A DNA stretch of 64,000 nucleotides, taken from the NCBI RefSeq assembly GCF_002563855.1, contig NZ_PDJQ01000001.1:2418001-2482000 (forward strand). The letters are read 5' to 3'. The position numbers and the translations under genes are program-made. Source of the DNA: Tepidiforma thermophila. GTDB taxonomy: Bacteria > Chloroflexota > Dehalococcoidia > Tepidiformales > Tepidiformaceae. The notes under the pieces are model-generated. The model had not been told where the DNA came from. It saw nothing but the letters and a program-made list of their open reading frames with translations, and ran no database searches. Below, in pieces: positions 38,479-54,225 of the stretch. How positions within the stretch are numbered: position 1 is the first letter of the stretch; every line of letters begins with the position of its first letter.

Positions 38479-41400
38479 TCACGAAGCCGGCTGGGGGGCA
38501 GGATGTGCGACGGAGGGGTCGGCCGGGGGAGGGTCGAGGAGTGAGGTGTAAGGGGCGCGGCATGCTTCGGCAGCGGCCATCCGGTCGTAGGCCTCGAGGA
38601 CGAGGCGGGCGGTGCGGTATTCGCCGAAGCGCTCTTCGTCGTGGCGTTTGACGATGGGGAACTGGTCCAGGATGTAGCTCACGGCATCGCGCGGCGCCGG
38701 GAAGAGGGCACGGAGCTCCGGGCTTGCCTGGGCCTGCCATTCGTCCTCGCTGCCGAGATAGAGGCGGAAGAAGCAGGCATCGAGCTCGGCGCGGAGGCGG
38801 GCACGGCGTTCGGGGTCGTAGCGGAAGGGCGGGCCGTGGTAGCCGAGGTCGCGGGCGAAGGGGGCCAGGTCCCAGGCGGTATAGGTGAGCTCGAGGATAC
38901 GGGGGCGGAGCCAGTCGGCGATCGAATATGAGTCAAGCCACGGGCAAACGTTGGCCAACAATTCTGCTGTGATGGCAGGAAGCTGCTGAAAGATGAAGTA
39001 GTTGAGGTTCATGCCTCCCACCTTTTGGCGGGCGACGAAGTCCAGCACCTGGGCGGACAGGATTGTGCTGAGTAAGGGTGCAGCATCCTCGGCTGCGAGC
39101 GCCAACGGGAAGTTGTTGCCGACGGCGACGCGGGGGATGACGGCGGAGATAACGGTGCGCTCGTTGGTGGCGTTGGTGATATTCCGCCAGCCGAGCAGCC
39201 AGCCGCGCTCCCAGCGGCCGGCGAGGCGGGATTCGACTTCGCGCTCGTGCACCCAGTAGCGGGGAAGGACGGTGTAGCCGGGGTCGCACTTCGCGGCGTC
39301 GGGGACGTCTTCGGTGGCGCCGGAGTCGTTGTAGGTGGCCCAGCGATGGTCGAACTGGTGGACCAGCTTGGCCTCGTAGAGGGGGAGGTAGCGCTCGTCG
39401 CCGCGGACGAAGAGATTGCCGGCGAGGCGGAAGCCGGCGTCCTCGAGCTGTTCGCGGGTGCGGAAGAGGCCGGAGTCAGTGTTCATCATGAACATGAGCA
39501 AACCCTTGAAGCCCCACGGGTTGCCGGCATCGCCCCTGGTTTCATCGACCAGGACGGGGACACGGCGGTAGATGTGGCGGGTGAGCTCGGCGTCGCGCCT
39601 GGTGCGGAAGACCGGCGCGGTGCGGGTATTGGGGTTAAGGAGGCGGAAGTCCTCGGGGGTGAGGGTAAAGCGACGCTCGGGGTCGGCGAGGTCGGAGATG
39701 TCGTGGCAGAAGAAGGCGAACTCGGCGGCTGCCGCGGGACGGGCCTGCCCCGTGAGCGTGAGAATGGCGAACTTCATCCGGCTGTCAACCGCCGGGAACA
39801 ACTTTCTCCGGTTCTCGAAATCGTAGAGGCTGGCGAGCTGGCGACGTTCCACGATGTGAGCGAAAAAGTTCTGGGTGAACGCGTCAGTAGCAATACCTGT
39901 TGGAACAATTAATCCCGCATATCCGGCCGCATCACAAAGACGCAAAACATTCTCGGCAAACAAAGGTGCAAGATTGATTCTGCCGCGACTCGTCAGAGGG
40001 AATAGATCAGAGCTATGTACGAATGATTGCAAGCCTTGTATGTAATGAATGGCACCGATGTATTGCTTGAAGAGGCTATGGTCTTCTTCCGAGAGCTTGG
40101 CCAGCATTCGCTTACGAACGGCCATGCTAGGAGCTTCGGCGATGTCCGGCCGGGTCGATGCAAAGAACTCGCGGTCGTCGAGCTGAACCTGCTCCCAGGG
40201 CGGGTTGCCAAGGATGACGTCGAAGCCCCCAGACCAGCCTGCCTCGGGGTTGTCGGAGGTACCGTTGACGCTGCGGAACACCTCGGGGAACTCGAGGTGC
40301 CAGTGGAAGAAGCCGAGTTCGCGGGCGAGGTGCTGGACCTGGTCGCGGAGGGCAGCCGGCACGAGCTCAGGGTTGCGGGCGAGCCGACGGAGGACGTCGG
40401 TGGTGATGGCCTCGGCCCCTTTCTGCTTTGGAAGGAAGAAGGCAGCGCACCAGGCGTCGGCGACCAGCCTGGCGTGCTGATAGGCCTGGCCGTGGATGAG
40501 TTCGTGGAAGGCGGATTCCTTGGCTGCAAGCTGGTCGGGGGTATCGTCGGGGGCCTCGGCGAGGCGCCTGGCTGCCTCGGTGAGCTCGCGGACGTCACTG
40601 GAGAGGGCGTCATCGAAGGTGAGCTGGAGGGCTCCATGCTGGAGCCGTTTGCGCTCCTCACGGTTGCGCTTTTTGAGGGCGCGGGCGGTCTCGCGGTCAT
40701 CAAGGGCGTGGGGTTCGTAGGCTTCGTCGGGGATGCCGGAGGCGAGGAGGGCCGGGGTGACGCCGATGAGGCTGTTGCCGCGCCTGATGTGGGCATCGAG
40801 GAAGGAGAGCGGGCGGCCAGGCTCGAGGGCCTCGAGCCAGAGGGAGACCTTACAGAGTTCGACGGCCATCTCGTTGACGTCGACGGCGTAGATGCAGTGA
40901 GAGACGACGTCGCGGAGGGCGTGACGAACCGCTTCAGGGGAGGGTTCGGGGTCCCCGGTGCGGACTGCGGCGAGCCGGCGAGCGATGCGGTGGGCCGCTG
41001 CGACGAGGAAGTGCCCGGAGCCTGAGGCCGGGTCGAGGACCTTGAGGGAGAGGATGGCGGCCTCGGGGTTGCTGGCACGGGCTCGTTCCTCGAGGACTGG
41101 CTCGAGGGCGGTATCGAGCAGGGCCTGGACGAGCTGGGGAGGGGTGTAGTAGCTGCCGGAGGTTTTCCGTTCGTGCCCGGCCTCGACGCGAAGCTCGAAG
41201 GTGCCCTGGTCGATATTAAGTTCGGGCCGGAGTTCGAGGAGGGACTCGTAGACGCCGCCGAGCTCTTCGCTTCCGAGGTTGCGGTAGTCGACCGCGCGGA
41301 CGGTCCCTCCGTCGCTGACGCGGGCCAGGTGGCCAACTGCCCGGAGGAGAACGTCGTTGGAGAGGCTGCAGGCTTCGAGGTGGGGGATGGCGCGTGGGGA

Positions 41401-42530
41401 CCAGAGGAAGCTGCCGAGCGGAGGGAGGGCGAGCCCAGGTTCGCCGGCGTGGGCATCGAGGGCGCGCATGACGACCTTCAGGCCTTCCCAGAGGTCGCCG
41501 TGGCGGGGTGAGACACGTCGAACGGAGAGCCGGCGGAGGCGCTGGGTAGAGTAGAACCTGGTGTAGCGGTCACGGGCCTGGGGGTCGGCGTCGGACGCGA
41601 AGAGGACTTCACGGTCTTCGGCGGCGAAGAGGAAGATGAGGCGGTAGACGAGCCGAAGGAGCTGGCGGTAGTAGTCCTGGCGGTCGAGGGTTCCTGAGCG
41701 AAGTGCTTCGCGAAGGGCGGTGTTGGATGGATGGGCGAGGAATCCGGAACCGAGCGCCTGGAGGGCATGTTCGACGCCCTGGCGGAGGGCCTCGAGGGCG
41801 CGGACGCCCTGCTCTCGGGCTGATTCGCGCCAGCGTTCGAGGATGCAGGATTCCGGGGGCTCGCCTTCGAGACGAGACTGGTGACAGGTGAGCCAGAGGA
41901 GGGCGAAGTCGGCATAGCTGTCGCCATCGAACATGGCGGCCAGGTCGAACTCAACGTAGGACTGGCGGGTCAGGGAGGTGGAGTCGCGGAGGAGGCGAAG
42001 CGCCTGGCCGTTGGATACGAAGCCGTAGAGCCGCTCTTCTGAGCGGTTGAGGAGCTCCTGGACGAGGCCGTGAGGACTCTGGGAGGCCGCACCTGCCAGG
42101 CCTTTGGTGCGGCGGTCGAGGTCGACGCCCCAGCCGAGGAGATGAATGGGGACTGGGCCCCAGCTGTGGGAGACGGGGTAGGAGCGGCCGTCAATCTCGA
42201 TGGCCCTGGACGTGGGCAGCCTGCCGTAGCCCAGCTCGGAGAAGAGGGGGAGCAGCCAGCGCTCCCGGGTCAGCGTGGTGAACGACTCGCCCTGCCCGGG
42301 CTGGCTTTGCTGGCGTTCGAGTTCATCCCTGAATGCGCGCCAGGTGCCGACGAGCCTGTTCCAGGAGCGAGTGATGGCCTCGCCGAGGCGGTCGCCGGGG
42401 GAGAGGTGGTAGTCGCCGGGCTCGAGGCCACCGAGGGACTGGTCGTTGGCAGCGATTCGTGCGAGGAGGTCTGGAGGCAGGATGCCGCCCTCGGTGCGGA
42501 TGGTTGAGAAGAGCTGGTTGCGGGCGTTGC

Positions 42531-42534
<4 letters not shown>
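38479..42534 (-). CDS. Eco57I-type adenine-specific DNA methyltransferase (DISARM DrmMI-like)
   Basis: A 1351-aa methyltransferase. The N-terminal 450 residues are of the large RM-methylase type. The catalytic core then has GSYYTPP (about 460), SAM-binding motif I DPASGSGHFLVAAA (501-514), DVNEMAVELCKVSLWLEAL (about 553) and N6-adenine motif IV NPPWE (777-781). A long C-terminal target-recognition-like region follows. Last gene of the operon; its ATG overlaps the helicase stop by 4 bp. In class 1 DISARM a similar enzyme marks self DNA. A patch around 39,890-40,060 is much AT-richer than the rest of the gene. An orphan or type IIG role is less likely given the helicase partners. Confidence 0.88.
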
Positions 42535-45380
<2,846 letters not shown>

Positions 45381-48300
45381 TTTTGGAACACCCCTTCCCA
45401 CGTGTCCTGATCGCTGCCAAAGCGGACCACGGTCCAGCCTTCGTCCTCAAGGCGACGCTCAGCCTCTCGGTCTCTGGCGGCCACGTCAGGGTACTGGTGA
45501 ACCGGTCCATCAACGAAGACTGCCGTGAGGCTGTCATCGTAGGTGAAGTCAGGCCTCGCATCTGCTGCGGGGATATGTTTCTGGGCCCTGGTTGGCAGGG
45601 TCAGCCCAAGTTCATCAACAAAGCGCAGCCACTGGCGTTCGAGCTCGGTCTGGCAAAGGTTCAGGAGGGCCTGGAGGTGCTCGTGGCGAGGGGTGGCGAC
45701 GGGCGATGGCTCGGCCCTGGCCCCGGCCAAGTCGAGGAGAAAGTCACGGACGCACTGCCGGTCAAGGAGTCTGTGGTCGGGCTGGTTGGTGTAGCTCATG
45801 AGGCAGTCGTAGCAGGCTGCCTCGCAGTTCTCGCTGGCATGTGGGGCTTTTCCGAGGTCTCTGCCGTCATCGGGGTCAAAGTGGCAAATCTCGAGGGCGC
45901 GGCGGGCGACCCGGCTCATTGCTTGAGTATCAGCGACAAGCCTTCGGAGGACGCCGGCTCCGCCTTCGGCGGCTTCGTAGAAGAGCAGTAGATTGCGCTT
46001 CTCGCGGCGGGGCAGCGGTTCGACAGCAAGCTCGGATTCCTCGAGCTGGAACTCTACCTGTATGGCCCGCTTCAATGCAGCCGCCAGTGAGGCCATGAAC
46101 TGGACATCCTGGGGGGTCACAGGTTCAAACAGAAGTGCGTTGCGGCGGTCTTCTACGTAGGGCACCACCCTCTGGCGAGGCCGTTCCTGCTTTTCCTCTG
46201 CATCATCGGACTCATCTTCGCGCCGCTGCCAGGTGCCGCGCTCAGGGTCAATCCAGAACCCCACTCCAGCCGTGCTCTTGCGCCGTCTCCAGCCGAGGTT
46301 AATCCGCCAGAGGGTCGCGGCGCCGCTGTAGGTAAGGGTTGCGAGTTTCTCCTCGTCCTTGCGCACCTCAGCAATCCTGGCCCGAGTAGCACCGGCCTCC
46401 TCAGCGAAGCGGATGCCGGTCTGCACGTCGTAGCCAACCCGAACGCGCTCCTCCTCGTCGGAGGTAATCCGCTCGCGGCGAACCGTGGAGACATTCTCAA
46501 GGCGGAAAAGGCTATCGATGGGGGCGTCGAGGAGGCGGTCACAGCGCTCGCAAAGGTCAGGTCCGGGGGGTTCGGCAATAAGGTGGAGGTAGCCGCACTC
46601 GCTGCACTGCTTCGCCGAGCTGGTGATGAGCTTTCCGTCAAGAGTTCTGCTCGGCGGCAGAAGGACCCGGCTGATAACGTACCTAGCCCCTTCGTGGTAG
46701 ACGATGCCGCGGGGCCCGAACTCCTCAATAGCCAGGAACCTTGGGCGTGAGAGAAAGTCGTCTTGCCCCTTGGTGCCGCGCCGGCCGGGGATAAATGCGG
46801 AGAGCGGGAGCCGGGGGAAGTTGTACCCGGGCAGGAACCCCTCGCTGGCGAAGTAGCGATAGCTGTAGAAATCTGACTGGTATGTTCGGTTTCCAGCAGT
46901 ATCAGCGCGGAGCAGATCAAGCTGGGATTCGGCCTCGGCCCTGAGCCGCTTGGCACGGTCACGGTCCTGCCTGGAGCGTGAGGCGTCCCCGATGATGCGA
47001 TTCTGTTCCTCTCTGGTGTTGAGCGCTGCCCGGTAGAGGGAGCGCCAGCGGTCACAGGCGGCGTCGAAGCTCGTGAGGGCCCTGCTGAGGACTTCATCGA
47101 GCCAGCCTTCGTGGTACCAGTCCGCTTCCTTAAGGCCAGGAACCGTGTCCAGGATGCTGGCACACCTCGCATTCGCACGCTCCCTGGCCGCGGGATTGGC
47201 CAGAGCGTTTCTCAGTGAGGCCTGGAGTTCCAGGGAAGGCGCTTCGCCGGACACGTCGAGGACATCGGCCATCGACGACCCAAGGTCCTGGCCGGTTTCG
47301 GCCAACCAGACGGCGTGGACGTGAGCCTTGAGGAGGTCCTCATTGGCAAGGTCAAGCTGGGGAGGCAACACCTGGCCGGCGACCATTTCCACGGGATGAT
47401 TGAAGAAGTACTGGTCGTGAGAGCTGGTAGCTGAGCAGTAGGTAAAGACCAGGGCTGGCTGGCCCCGCCTGCCGGCACGGCCGCTGCGCTGGGCATAGTT
47501 GGCCGGGGTTGGGGGAACATTACGGAGATTCACCACATTGAGTTCGGCGATGTCGACCCCAAGCTCCATGGTTGGCGAACAGAAAAGCACGGGAAGCCTG
47601 CCTTCCCTGAAAGCCTTTTCGCGGAATTCTCGGACTCCTGACTGGACCTGGGCGGTGTGCTCCCCGGCCATAAATCCGACCATCGTGTCCGCAACCTGCC
47701 GATAAAGGTCGACAAAATACCGATTTGCGCCCCTGGGGGTCTCATTTAAGAGGGTCACCCGCAGGGGGTCATGCATGGGTCTGGTGCCATCGCCGGCCAA
47801 CCAAACCATCGAAGCGGCTGAGAGCTGGTAGCCGGGAGCAGCTTCATCCCGGTCATCGACGACGTCAACCAGCCCGCCGATGCGAAGGACCTTAAATAGG
47901 TCCGCAATGACCGCCTCGACTTCCCTTTGACTGAGAGCTGGACGACCTGAGCTGCGGTTGAGCCTTCTCAGGTACTGCCCGAACAGGCTCCTCGACGAGA
48001 TAAAGACGTGCCTCCAGTCCTTATCGTCGCCGTTGCGGCGGGGGCCGGGGTAGGCTACTGATGCGCTCTTGAGCTTTTCGTCTTCGTCGAAAGCCCAAGG
48101 GGCTGCCAGGCGGGAGTCAGACCTCTGTTTTATCCGCTCCAGATAGCCGGACTCGAGGTAGTTGACGCTAATGGCCAGCTCGCGGCGGAGAAGGTCGAGA
48201 AGTACCCGCGATACTTCCTCTCGCTCGTTGGGAGTCGCCCCGGCGAGCGCGGGGTGAAGGCTCTGCCAGTCCCTCTCGCTGGAGCAGAGTTCCGCCAAGG

Positions 48301-50591
48301 AGAGGTACTCGAACCTCAAAAGCCCGCACTGCTCAAGATTTGGTGCGGTGAGCCGCCAGCCTCGCTCGAGGTCGCGATAGAGGCGATAGCCGAGGACGTC
48401 CCGGAGCGCCTGGGCAGCCTCGTCTCTCGCGGCAAACCCCTTCTCGGGGTCCTTTGCATACTGTTCATACGGTAAGGAAAGGGCCTTGAAGACAGCCTGG
48501 GTTAGTTCGTCATACCTCAGGCCTTGGGGCCCGGCCTGAGAGACCGCCCTGTACAGCGCTGAGCGAAGCAGGCCAACCTGAACAAAGTCGTTGAAGTGTC
48601 CTGCCTGGAGCGAGGCGTCCTGCCTGTTATCGGTGAAGCTCAGAACCTTCCTGGCTTCCTGCGGAAGGTCGGCGGCATCCTTAAGGCGGCGCAGTGCTTC
48701 GGCGACCAGGATAGTCGTCGCAGAAGCCCTGCCACCCTCACCGATGGTCGCGAGGCGGGCGTAGTCCTGCCTTTCCTTCCCCTCGTAGGACACCCCGCAT
48801 CGGAGACAGAACGGAATTGGCGAGGGAATGACCAGGACTTCGCGGCCGTCTGGTGAGGGCTCTCCGTTCGCCCCCACGCGGCGAGCGCGGGGGAGCTTGC
48901 TCCGCCGGGCTCTCAGGACGTCTCCAGTCGAAGGGTCGACCCAGGAGTCAGGAATGCGCTCTCGGTACGCATCTGGTGCTTCATCAGGGTCAGGCAGGTA
49001 CAGGTAAGCAGCACCCTCGCCTCCTGACCGAGGGTCCCTAGGTTCGAACGTGGTCGGTGACACATCGCCGGACTGGAACGAGACATTGTCGTTCGCCCCC
49101 TGGGCCGTTTCGACAACCGAGTAGTACTCCTGGCCACATTCTCGACAAAACGCGAGAGGGAAGAGCAGCCTTGACCGGTCGCCAGGAACATACTGCTGCT
49201 CGCGAAGGGTCAGATACCGGGATTCCGGGGGTTCGAGCGAGGCGTAGACGGTATCGCCCCTGGTGAAGAACTGATGCAACCGAAAGGCAAACATGGGCTG
49301 GCCCGTCTCTGGATTGAGGACACGGAACCCGGAAGAGAGGATGGCCTCGATCGCTTGTGCACATCGTTCGGGGTCGAGGCCTGTGAGCTCGGCCAGCTCG
49401 GCTGCGAGGCCGCCGTCCTTACGAATCGTCCGGGGCTTGGCCCTCCGCAAGTGCTGGCCCTTTTGCTCGATTCCCAGTTTTTCTTCAACCCAGCAGGCAA
49501 GGGCGTTTCTCCTCAGTTCCTCGGCTGAGGCAGGGACCGACCCGGATTCGACGGCGCGACGAAGCTCAAGGACGAATGCGGGGTCCGACATGTCCCGTTG
49601 GTCGGTGACGCGTTGGAGGGTTTCGAGGATGACGCTGTTGGGCCCGACGGTGGTCCCAAAGAGAAGCGTTGCGACTTCGGCGACACGCTCGCGCTGTTGC
49701 TTGAGGTCGTCGACACCTGCGAGGGTTGCCGAAGTTCCGATGCACTGCAGTTGGCGAGCTTCGCAGGCCTCCCGGACCCGCCTCACGAGCATGGCCACGT
49801 CGGCGCCCTGCCTCCCGCGGTAGGTGTGGAGCTCGTCCAGAACCAGGAATCTGAGGCCGCGTGCAGCCTGGACAAGGGGCCGCTCGAAGGGCCGGGTCAG
49901 GATGAGCTCCAGCATGACATAGTTGGTGAGCAGGATATCTGGAGCATTGGCGACAATTTCCTGTCGCTCTTCGTCCGACTCCTGACCCGTGTACCTCTTG
50001 TAACGGACGGGCCCCTGACCTCCAGGGAACCCAAGCTCGAGGAACTTATGGAGTTCGCCAGCCTGGCTGTTGGCCAGGGCGTTCATGGGGTACACGATGA
50101 TAGCCCGGATACCTTTACCGGGGCCTTCTCGCAAGATGGCATCCACGATTGGAATGAGGTAGGCAAGGCTCTTGCCTGAGCCGGTGCCGCTGGTGAGCAC
50201 GTAGCTTTCGCTGCGCCTTGCGACCTCTATAGCTTCGATTTGGTGCTGATAGAGCCTCAGTGGCCTGCCAACAGGGTCATGCTCGCTTTTATCCTTGCGG
50301 AAGATGCGGCGGCACTCCTCGTGAAGCAGGCCACGGTCCACGAGCGTGTCAATGTCTGCCGGCGTTTTGAAGCCAGGGTTTAGCTGGACCAGTGCTTCAG
50401 GCCAGAGCAGCCCTTCGCTGAGGGCCTGGTCAACGACTGCCCGAATTCGGTCATCCCGGATAGTCAGGAAGCTCTCTACGAAGTCGCGATACTCCTTGAC
50501 CAGGCTATTCCGGAGGGAGAAGACGTCCATGGCTGCTCCAGGTGACGGAAAAGTCTGAGCCCGAACGAACAGTACCGGGATTCTAGCGGCA

Positions 50592-50623
50592 AACAGGGCA
50601 GAGGGCAGCGTGCCTGCCCTGTT
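50592..50623. repeat. Perfect 10-bp inverted repeat upstream of the defence operon
   Basis: AACAGGGCAG (50592-50601) pairs with CTGCCCTGTT (50614-50623) across a 12-nt loop. It lies 62 nt before the giant helicase start and could be an operator, a leader hairpin or an old terminator. No promoter hexamers close by are convincing. Confidence 0.5.
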
Positions 50624-52405
50624 CAGACCCCCGGGCGACACTGAGGACCCCAGCCGGAGTCAGTTCATCGCACCTTACTGGAGTTCCCCGAGAGGGCTGG
50701 GCGAGGAGAGCCGGCAGGGACGCGCCGGGAGCTAGCAGGCCTGCCCGGGGGCCGAGCATTCCCTGACGAGGTGGCCGAGGCAGTGGGTTTTCACCGGTCC
50801 GCTGGCCCAGGCGCAAGCCTTCGCCTTGGTCGACGATTGGGAGACCCGCAGCGTCGAGGGCCGGCATCGACCCAATGGCCGAAGGGGCATCGGCTGGCCA
50901 CCAGAGTCGAGTTATCGAGATAGAGCCCGTGGACAGCGATGTTGTCCGGACTTTCTCGTACACACTGTTGAGCTGTCGATATGGGCTGGGCATGGCATTT
51001 CGGGGGAAGCCGGCGCCGCTGGCTGGCGACCGCTGACCGGTTCGGATGCTCGAGGGAAGCCATGCACTGCCCGCCGGCATCAGGGGCGGCTTGGCAGGGA
51101 CGTGTCGCGCCACATTGGGTCCAGCCACCCGGCTGCTCGTCTACTCAAAGCAAGTGCCGGCAGAGCCGCCGCCGGCTGAACGCGAGATGAACTGCGCACC
51201 ACCAAGGAAGGTCTCCACGCTTCGCCAGGGCCAAGGCCTCGGCCGCAGCGAACCGGCCAGACGCCTTGGCCCGCCATCCACGGTGGCATAGAAACAGAAC
51301 TTTTGGCCACTTGAGCCTCCCTGGCGAAGCGGCCTGCGGATTAGTCGGCTGAGAGGGCAGGGGAACCCTTCGCCACAAAGGGTTTGGTTCGACAGCCACT
51401 CATGGAGGCCAGCCCGGTCGGCTTCGAAACGTTCAGCAGCGCTCGGCCAGGGCACAGCCGACACCGGGTGCTGGACTCGGTTTCTGGGGCTGGCGGATAC
51501 CGGGCCGGAAGCACCGCAGCCGCGAGAATGGGCGGACAGCGGCAGCGGCACGCGAATACACCCCGGAAGTGGAGCCAGATGGCTGGCATCCAGCCGTCTG
51601 CGACAGGGGGAAACTAAACCTTGCGTACGGCGAGCCGTCAGACCATGACTCAACCGCCATCGCCAGGGCGGCCACCGAAAGGGTGAATGGCTCCGCCGAC
51701 CGGCAACGGTACGCCCCGGACATCGGCCTTCGGCTGCCGGTGAGGAGCCGCGGCCCTTTGCAAAGAGCCGCGTCACGCCGCAGCGGTCGGGCAATCGGTC
51801 GCCTGCCGGTCGTCAGCGACGCCCAGCCGGCCGGATGCTCGGCTGCGGTTCGGCCATGGGGCAGGGAGAGTGGAACGAACTGCAGGCGCCGTTGGGGGTG
51901 CAACGGCCGATCGTGGCGGCCGGAAGCTCCTGGTTGCCGCAATCGACCCGGTCTTCTGTCGGCTCTTTTGTGGAATGCGCTGCCGTGGTTACCGCACCTC
52001 ACGGGGGTACTGAAGGTAAATGGAGAGGCGGGGCTGAAGCGTGACACAGCTCCCCAAAAAGAGCCCACTGCGCTGCGTCCGGGCAACGAAGCGGGGCCGC
52101 GGGGTGGTAACTGCTACCGGTAACAAGGTTCTCCTAGCGGTGGAGTCAAATTTGCGCCCAGGCAGGAGGCAAGCCGCCCGCCCCGGGCGCGGCCCCTGGC
52201 GCAGACGAAACAAGATGGCCAACAACCTCAAACATGCGTCAGAGACCTAACCGGCCTTCAGAGAGGCACCAGCCCAGTAATCCCCGGCGAATTGCGCAAA
52301 GCCTCTCTTGGACCGGCGAGCTGCCCAAGGGGACCGGGGGAGGGGGCTTCCCCTTAAGCCCCATCGTCGGACGCGTGGTACCCCCTCAGCCGTGTTCGAA
52401 CCCCC
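50624..52405. other. 1.8-kb gene-free region of the element
   Basis: No credible gene is seen. Overlapping frames of 60-220 codons exist in all six frames, with Arg/Pro/Ser/Gly-rich products, no conserved motifs, no ribosome-binding sites and no codon-position bias. It might be decayed sequence, a regulatory region or a structured RNA. No transposase remnant or tandem repeat was recognised. Confidence 0.5.
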
Positions 52406-52981
52406 TCAGGCCTCCTCTTCGTCGGCTTCTTCCTCATCCCATTCGGCAGCAGACTTTTCATCCCACGCCTTCGATCCCCTTGACCTGAGACGCTCTAAAA
52501 CCTCGCTGACAATCGGTTCGTTGCCCACGACCGTATATTCGCCGACCGGCAGGCAGTCTACGGCTTCACGCCAGTCGAGAGAGTCAGAAGCTTCGCCGAA
52601 GTCCATGTAACTCCCGTCGTCCAAAACCACCCCAATCTTCTCCGCATCGCACCAACTAGAGTTGTAGAACCTTCCTCGGTAAACTGTCGCTTCCACGTAA
52701 GGCGAGTAGTCGTCTCCGTTGTGCAGACGCCACCTAGCGACATCCAGAGAACAGTCCGACATTTCTCTCATCCGACCACCAATGACCTCAGCTCTAACAA
52801 AAGGGTCGGGATGGAAGCAAGTATCAAGCACGGTTTCGAATCCGAATTCATCGATGAGACGCAGAGCTACCTTCTTAGGATCGTCTGAATGAAGCAACCA
52901 GCCAAAATCGTCAGCGATAAGCTCGGCCAATTTTTCAGGAGTCATGCTGCTTTTAAGGTCTTCGGTTCTCTCGCCTGACAT
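52406..52981 (-). CDS. Hypothetical acidic protein of the element
   Basis: A 191-aa protein of unknown function. It is mostly soluble, acidic and ends in a run of Glu/Asp (EWDEEEADEEEA). The first half is helical (MTPEKLAELIADDFGWLL, VALRLIDEFGFETVLDTCF), with a HEAT-like PDPFVRAEVI motif. The second half is strand-rich (VYRGRFYNSSWC, IGVVLDDGSYMDFG). Codon use is much less GC-biased than the neighbours, which marks it as recently acquired. GGGGAA precedes the ATG. It could be an accessory or immunity-type protein, but nothing proves it. Confidence 0.75.
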   Translation of the reverse strand: MSGERTEDLKSSMTPEKLAELIADDFGWLLHSDDPKKVALRLIDEFGFETVLDTCFHPDPFVRAEVIGGRMREMSDCSLDVARWRLHNGDDYSPYVEATVYRGRFYNSSWCDAEKIGVVLDDGSYMDFGEASDSLDWREAVDCLPVGEYTVVGNEPIVSEVLERLRSRGSKAWDEKSAAEWDEEEADEEEA

Positions 52982-54225
52982 ATCCGTATTCCCCTAGAGC
53001 TGGGCTACGACATTTCCCTTGACCGACTTTTGCAGTGTCGTCGTAGTCCGCGGCCACTTATCTTGCCGCAGCCGGCACCGCCGACGCAAGCCCATTCCAC
53101 GGTTCTAGAGTGGGTGGACGGCACAGTGACACACACCTGACACGTTTACCTGCCGGAAGGCATACCGGCATCAACACCAAAGCAGCCACAGATCTCCGGC
53201 CATTGAGCAGCCCGAGCTGTGGATACCTGGCGCGGAGACACTGGACGACGCACGTGGACCGGACTCACTGAGGGACGCGATCCTGTATGCGACAAATTCG
53301 CGTCATGCTTCTGCGTTTTCGGCAGCAGCAGGCTCCCTGCACGCCGTGCTCCGGATTGCGCGGACGACCGAGGTTGAACAGAGCTTGCTGGCAACGCAGC
53401 GGGTCCCGGGAACCTGATTCGAAGTTGAAAAGCGACCGGGCCGTGCCCCTTGCGCGACGCGCCCAGCGTCGATGCCCAGCCGTTCGACAGGCGCCGTGGA
53501 CAGTACAGACTCCTCTGGCGGCTGGCAACACGGCATTTGCGGGTGCCCACTGCCGCACCGGGCCGCGTGCCGGCTGCCCTCGCGGCTGCAGCGCCAGGGT
53601 TCCCATGTCGGCGCCGGCGGCACCGTGCGCCCCTCGGCTACGACGCCGGGACCCTCGGTACGGGGAAGGCCTTGCAGGCTGCGCACCGCCGGTTTGACCC
53701 TGCATGCGCCAGGCCAACCGCCTTCCCCTTGGCCCGAAACGCAATCGGCAGGATTCAGCTCCGCATCGCTCGGGGCGGCCAGTCCGGCAAGCAGCGACAT
53801 CCGGGGCCAGACAGGGGTCGAGCCGGCTGCAACCCATCAGCCACCAACGGTCCCCGGCCTCACATTCGCCAACGCAACGGGGCGAGTCGGCCGTCCTCGC
53901 GGACATCAGGCTAAGGGCACGGATCGGCTTCGCTTGCTATCGCTCGCCCGGCGTAAGGCTCCTGAATCGGACGAGGCTGGTGGGGCAACCGAAACCCACC
54001 GCAGGCGAAGGGAGGGCCTATCCGAGGACAGGTCGAGATGTGCAGAGCCGGCCAGGCAGCAGGCCAATGAGGTGCGGCACCCCCTGACCAGCTCTGGGAC
54101 GGCCAGAGCCAAGTCCCGCGCCGCATTTCAGGCTGCACAGGAGCCCTTTGAACACGTAAGCCCGAAAGGCAGCCCGGTGGCATACGGGCATTGCACAGCC
54201 TGCAACCGTTCGGGCCCCGTTAAGC
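52982..54225. other. 1.2-kb gene-free region of the element
   Basis: Nothing supportable is seen here. The longest frame, a plus-strand frame reaching 54329, encodes a Ser/Arg/Pro/Gly/Ala-rich product without motifs and runs antisense through the small gene at 54226. The GC content is high but without third-position bias. Confidence 0.5.

Noticed and set aside
51141-51794. 217-codon minus-strand frame in the gene-free region
   Set aside because: Composition is that of random GC-rich DNA; no codon-position bias or recognisable domain.
52395-52412. T-loop-like GTTCGAACCCC
   Set aside because: No acceptor, D-arm or anticodon arm can be built around it, and no CCA follows.
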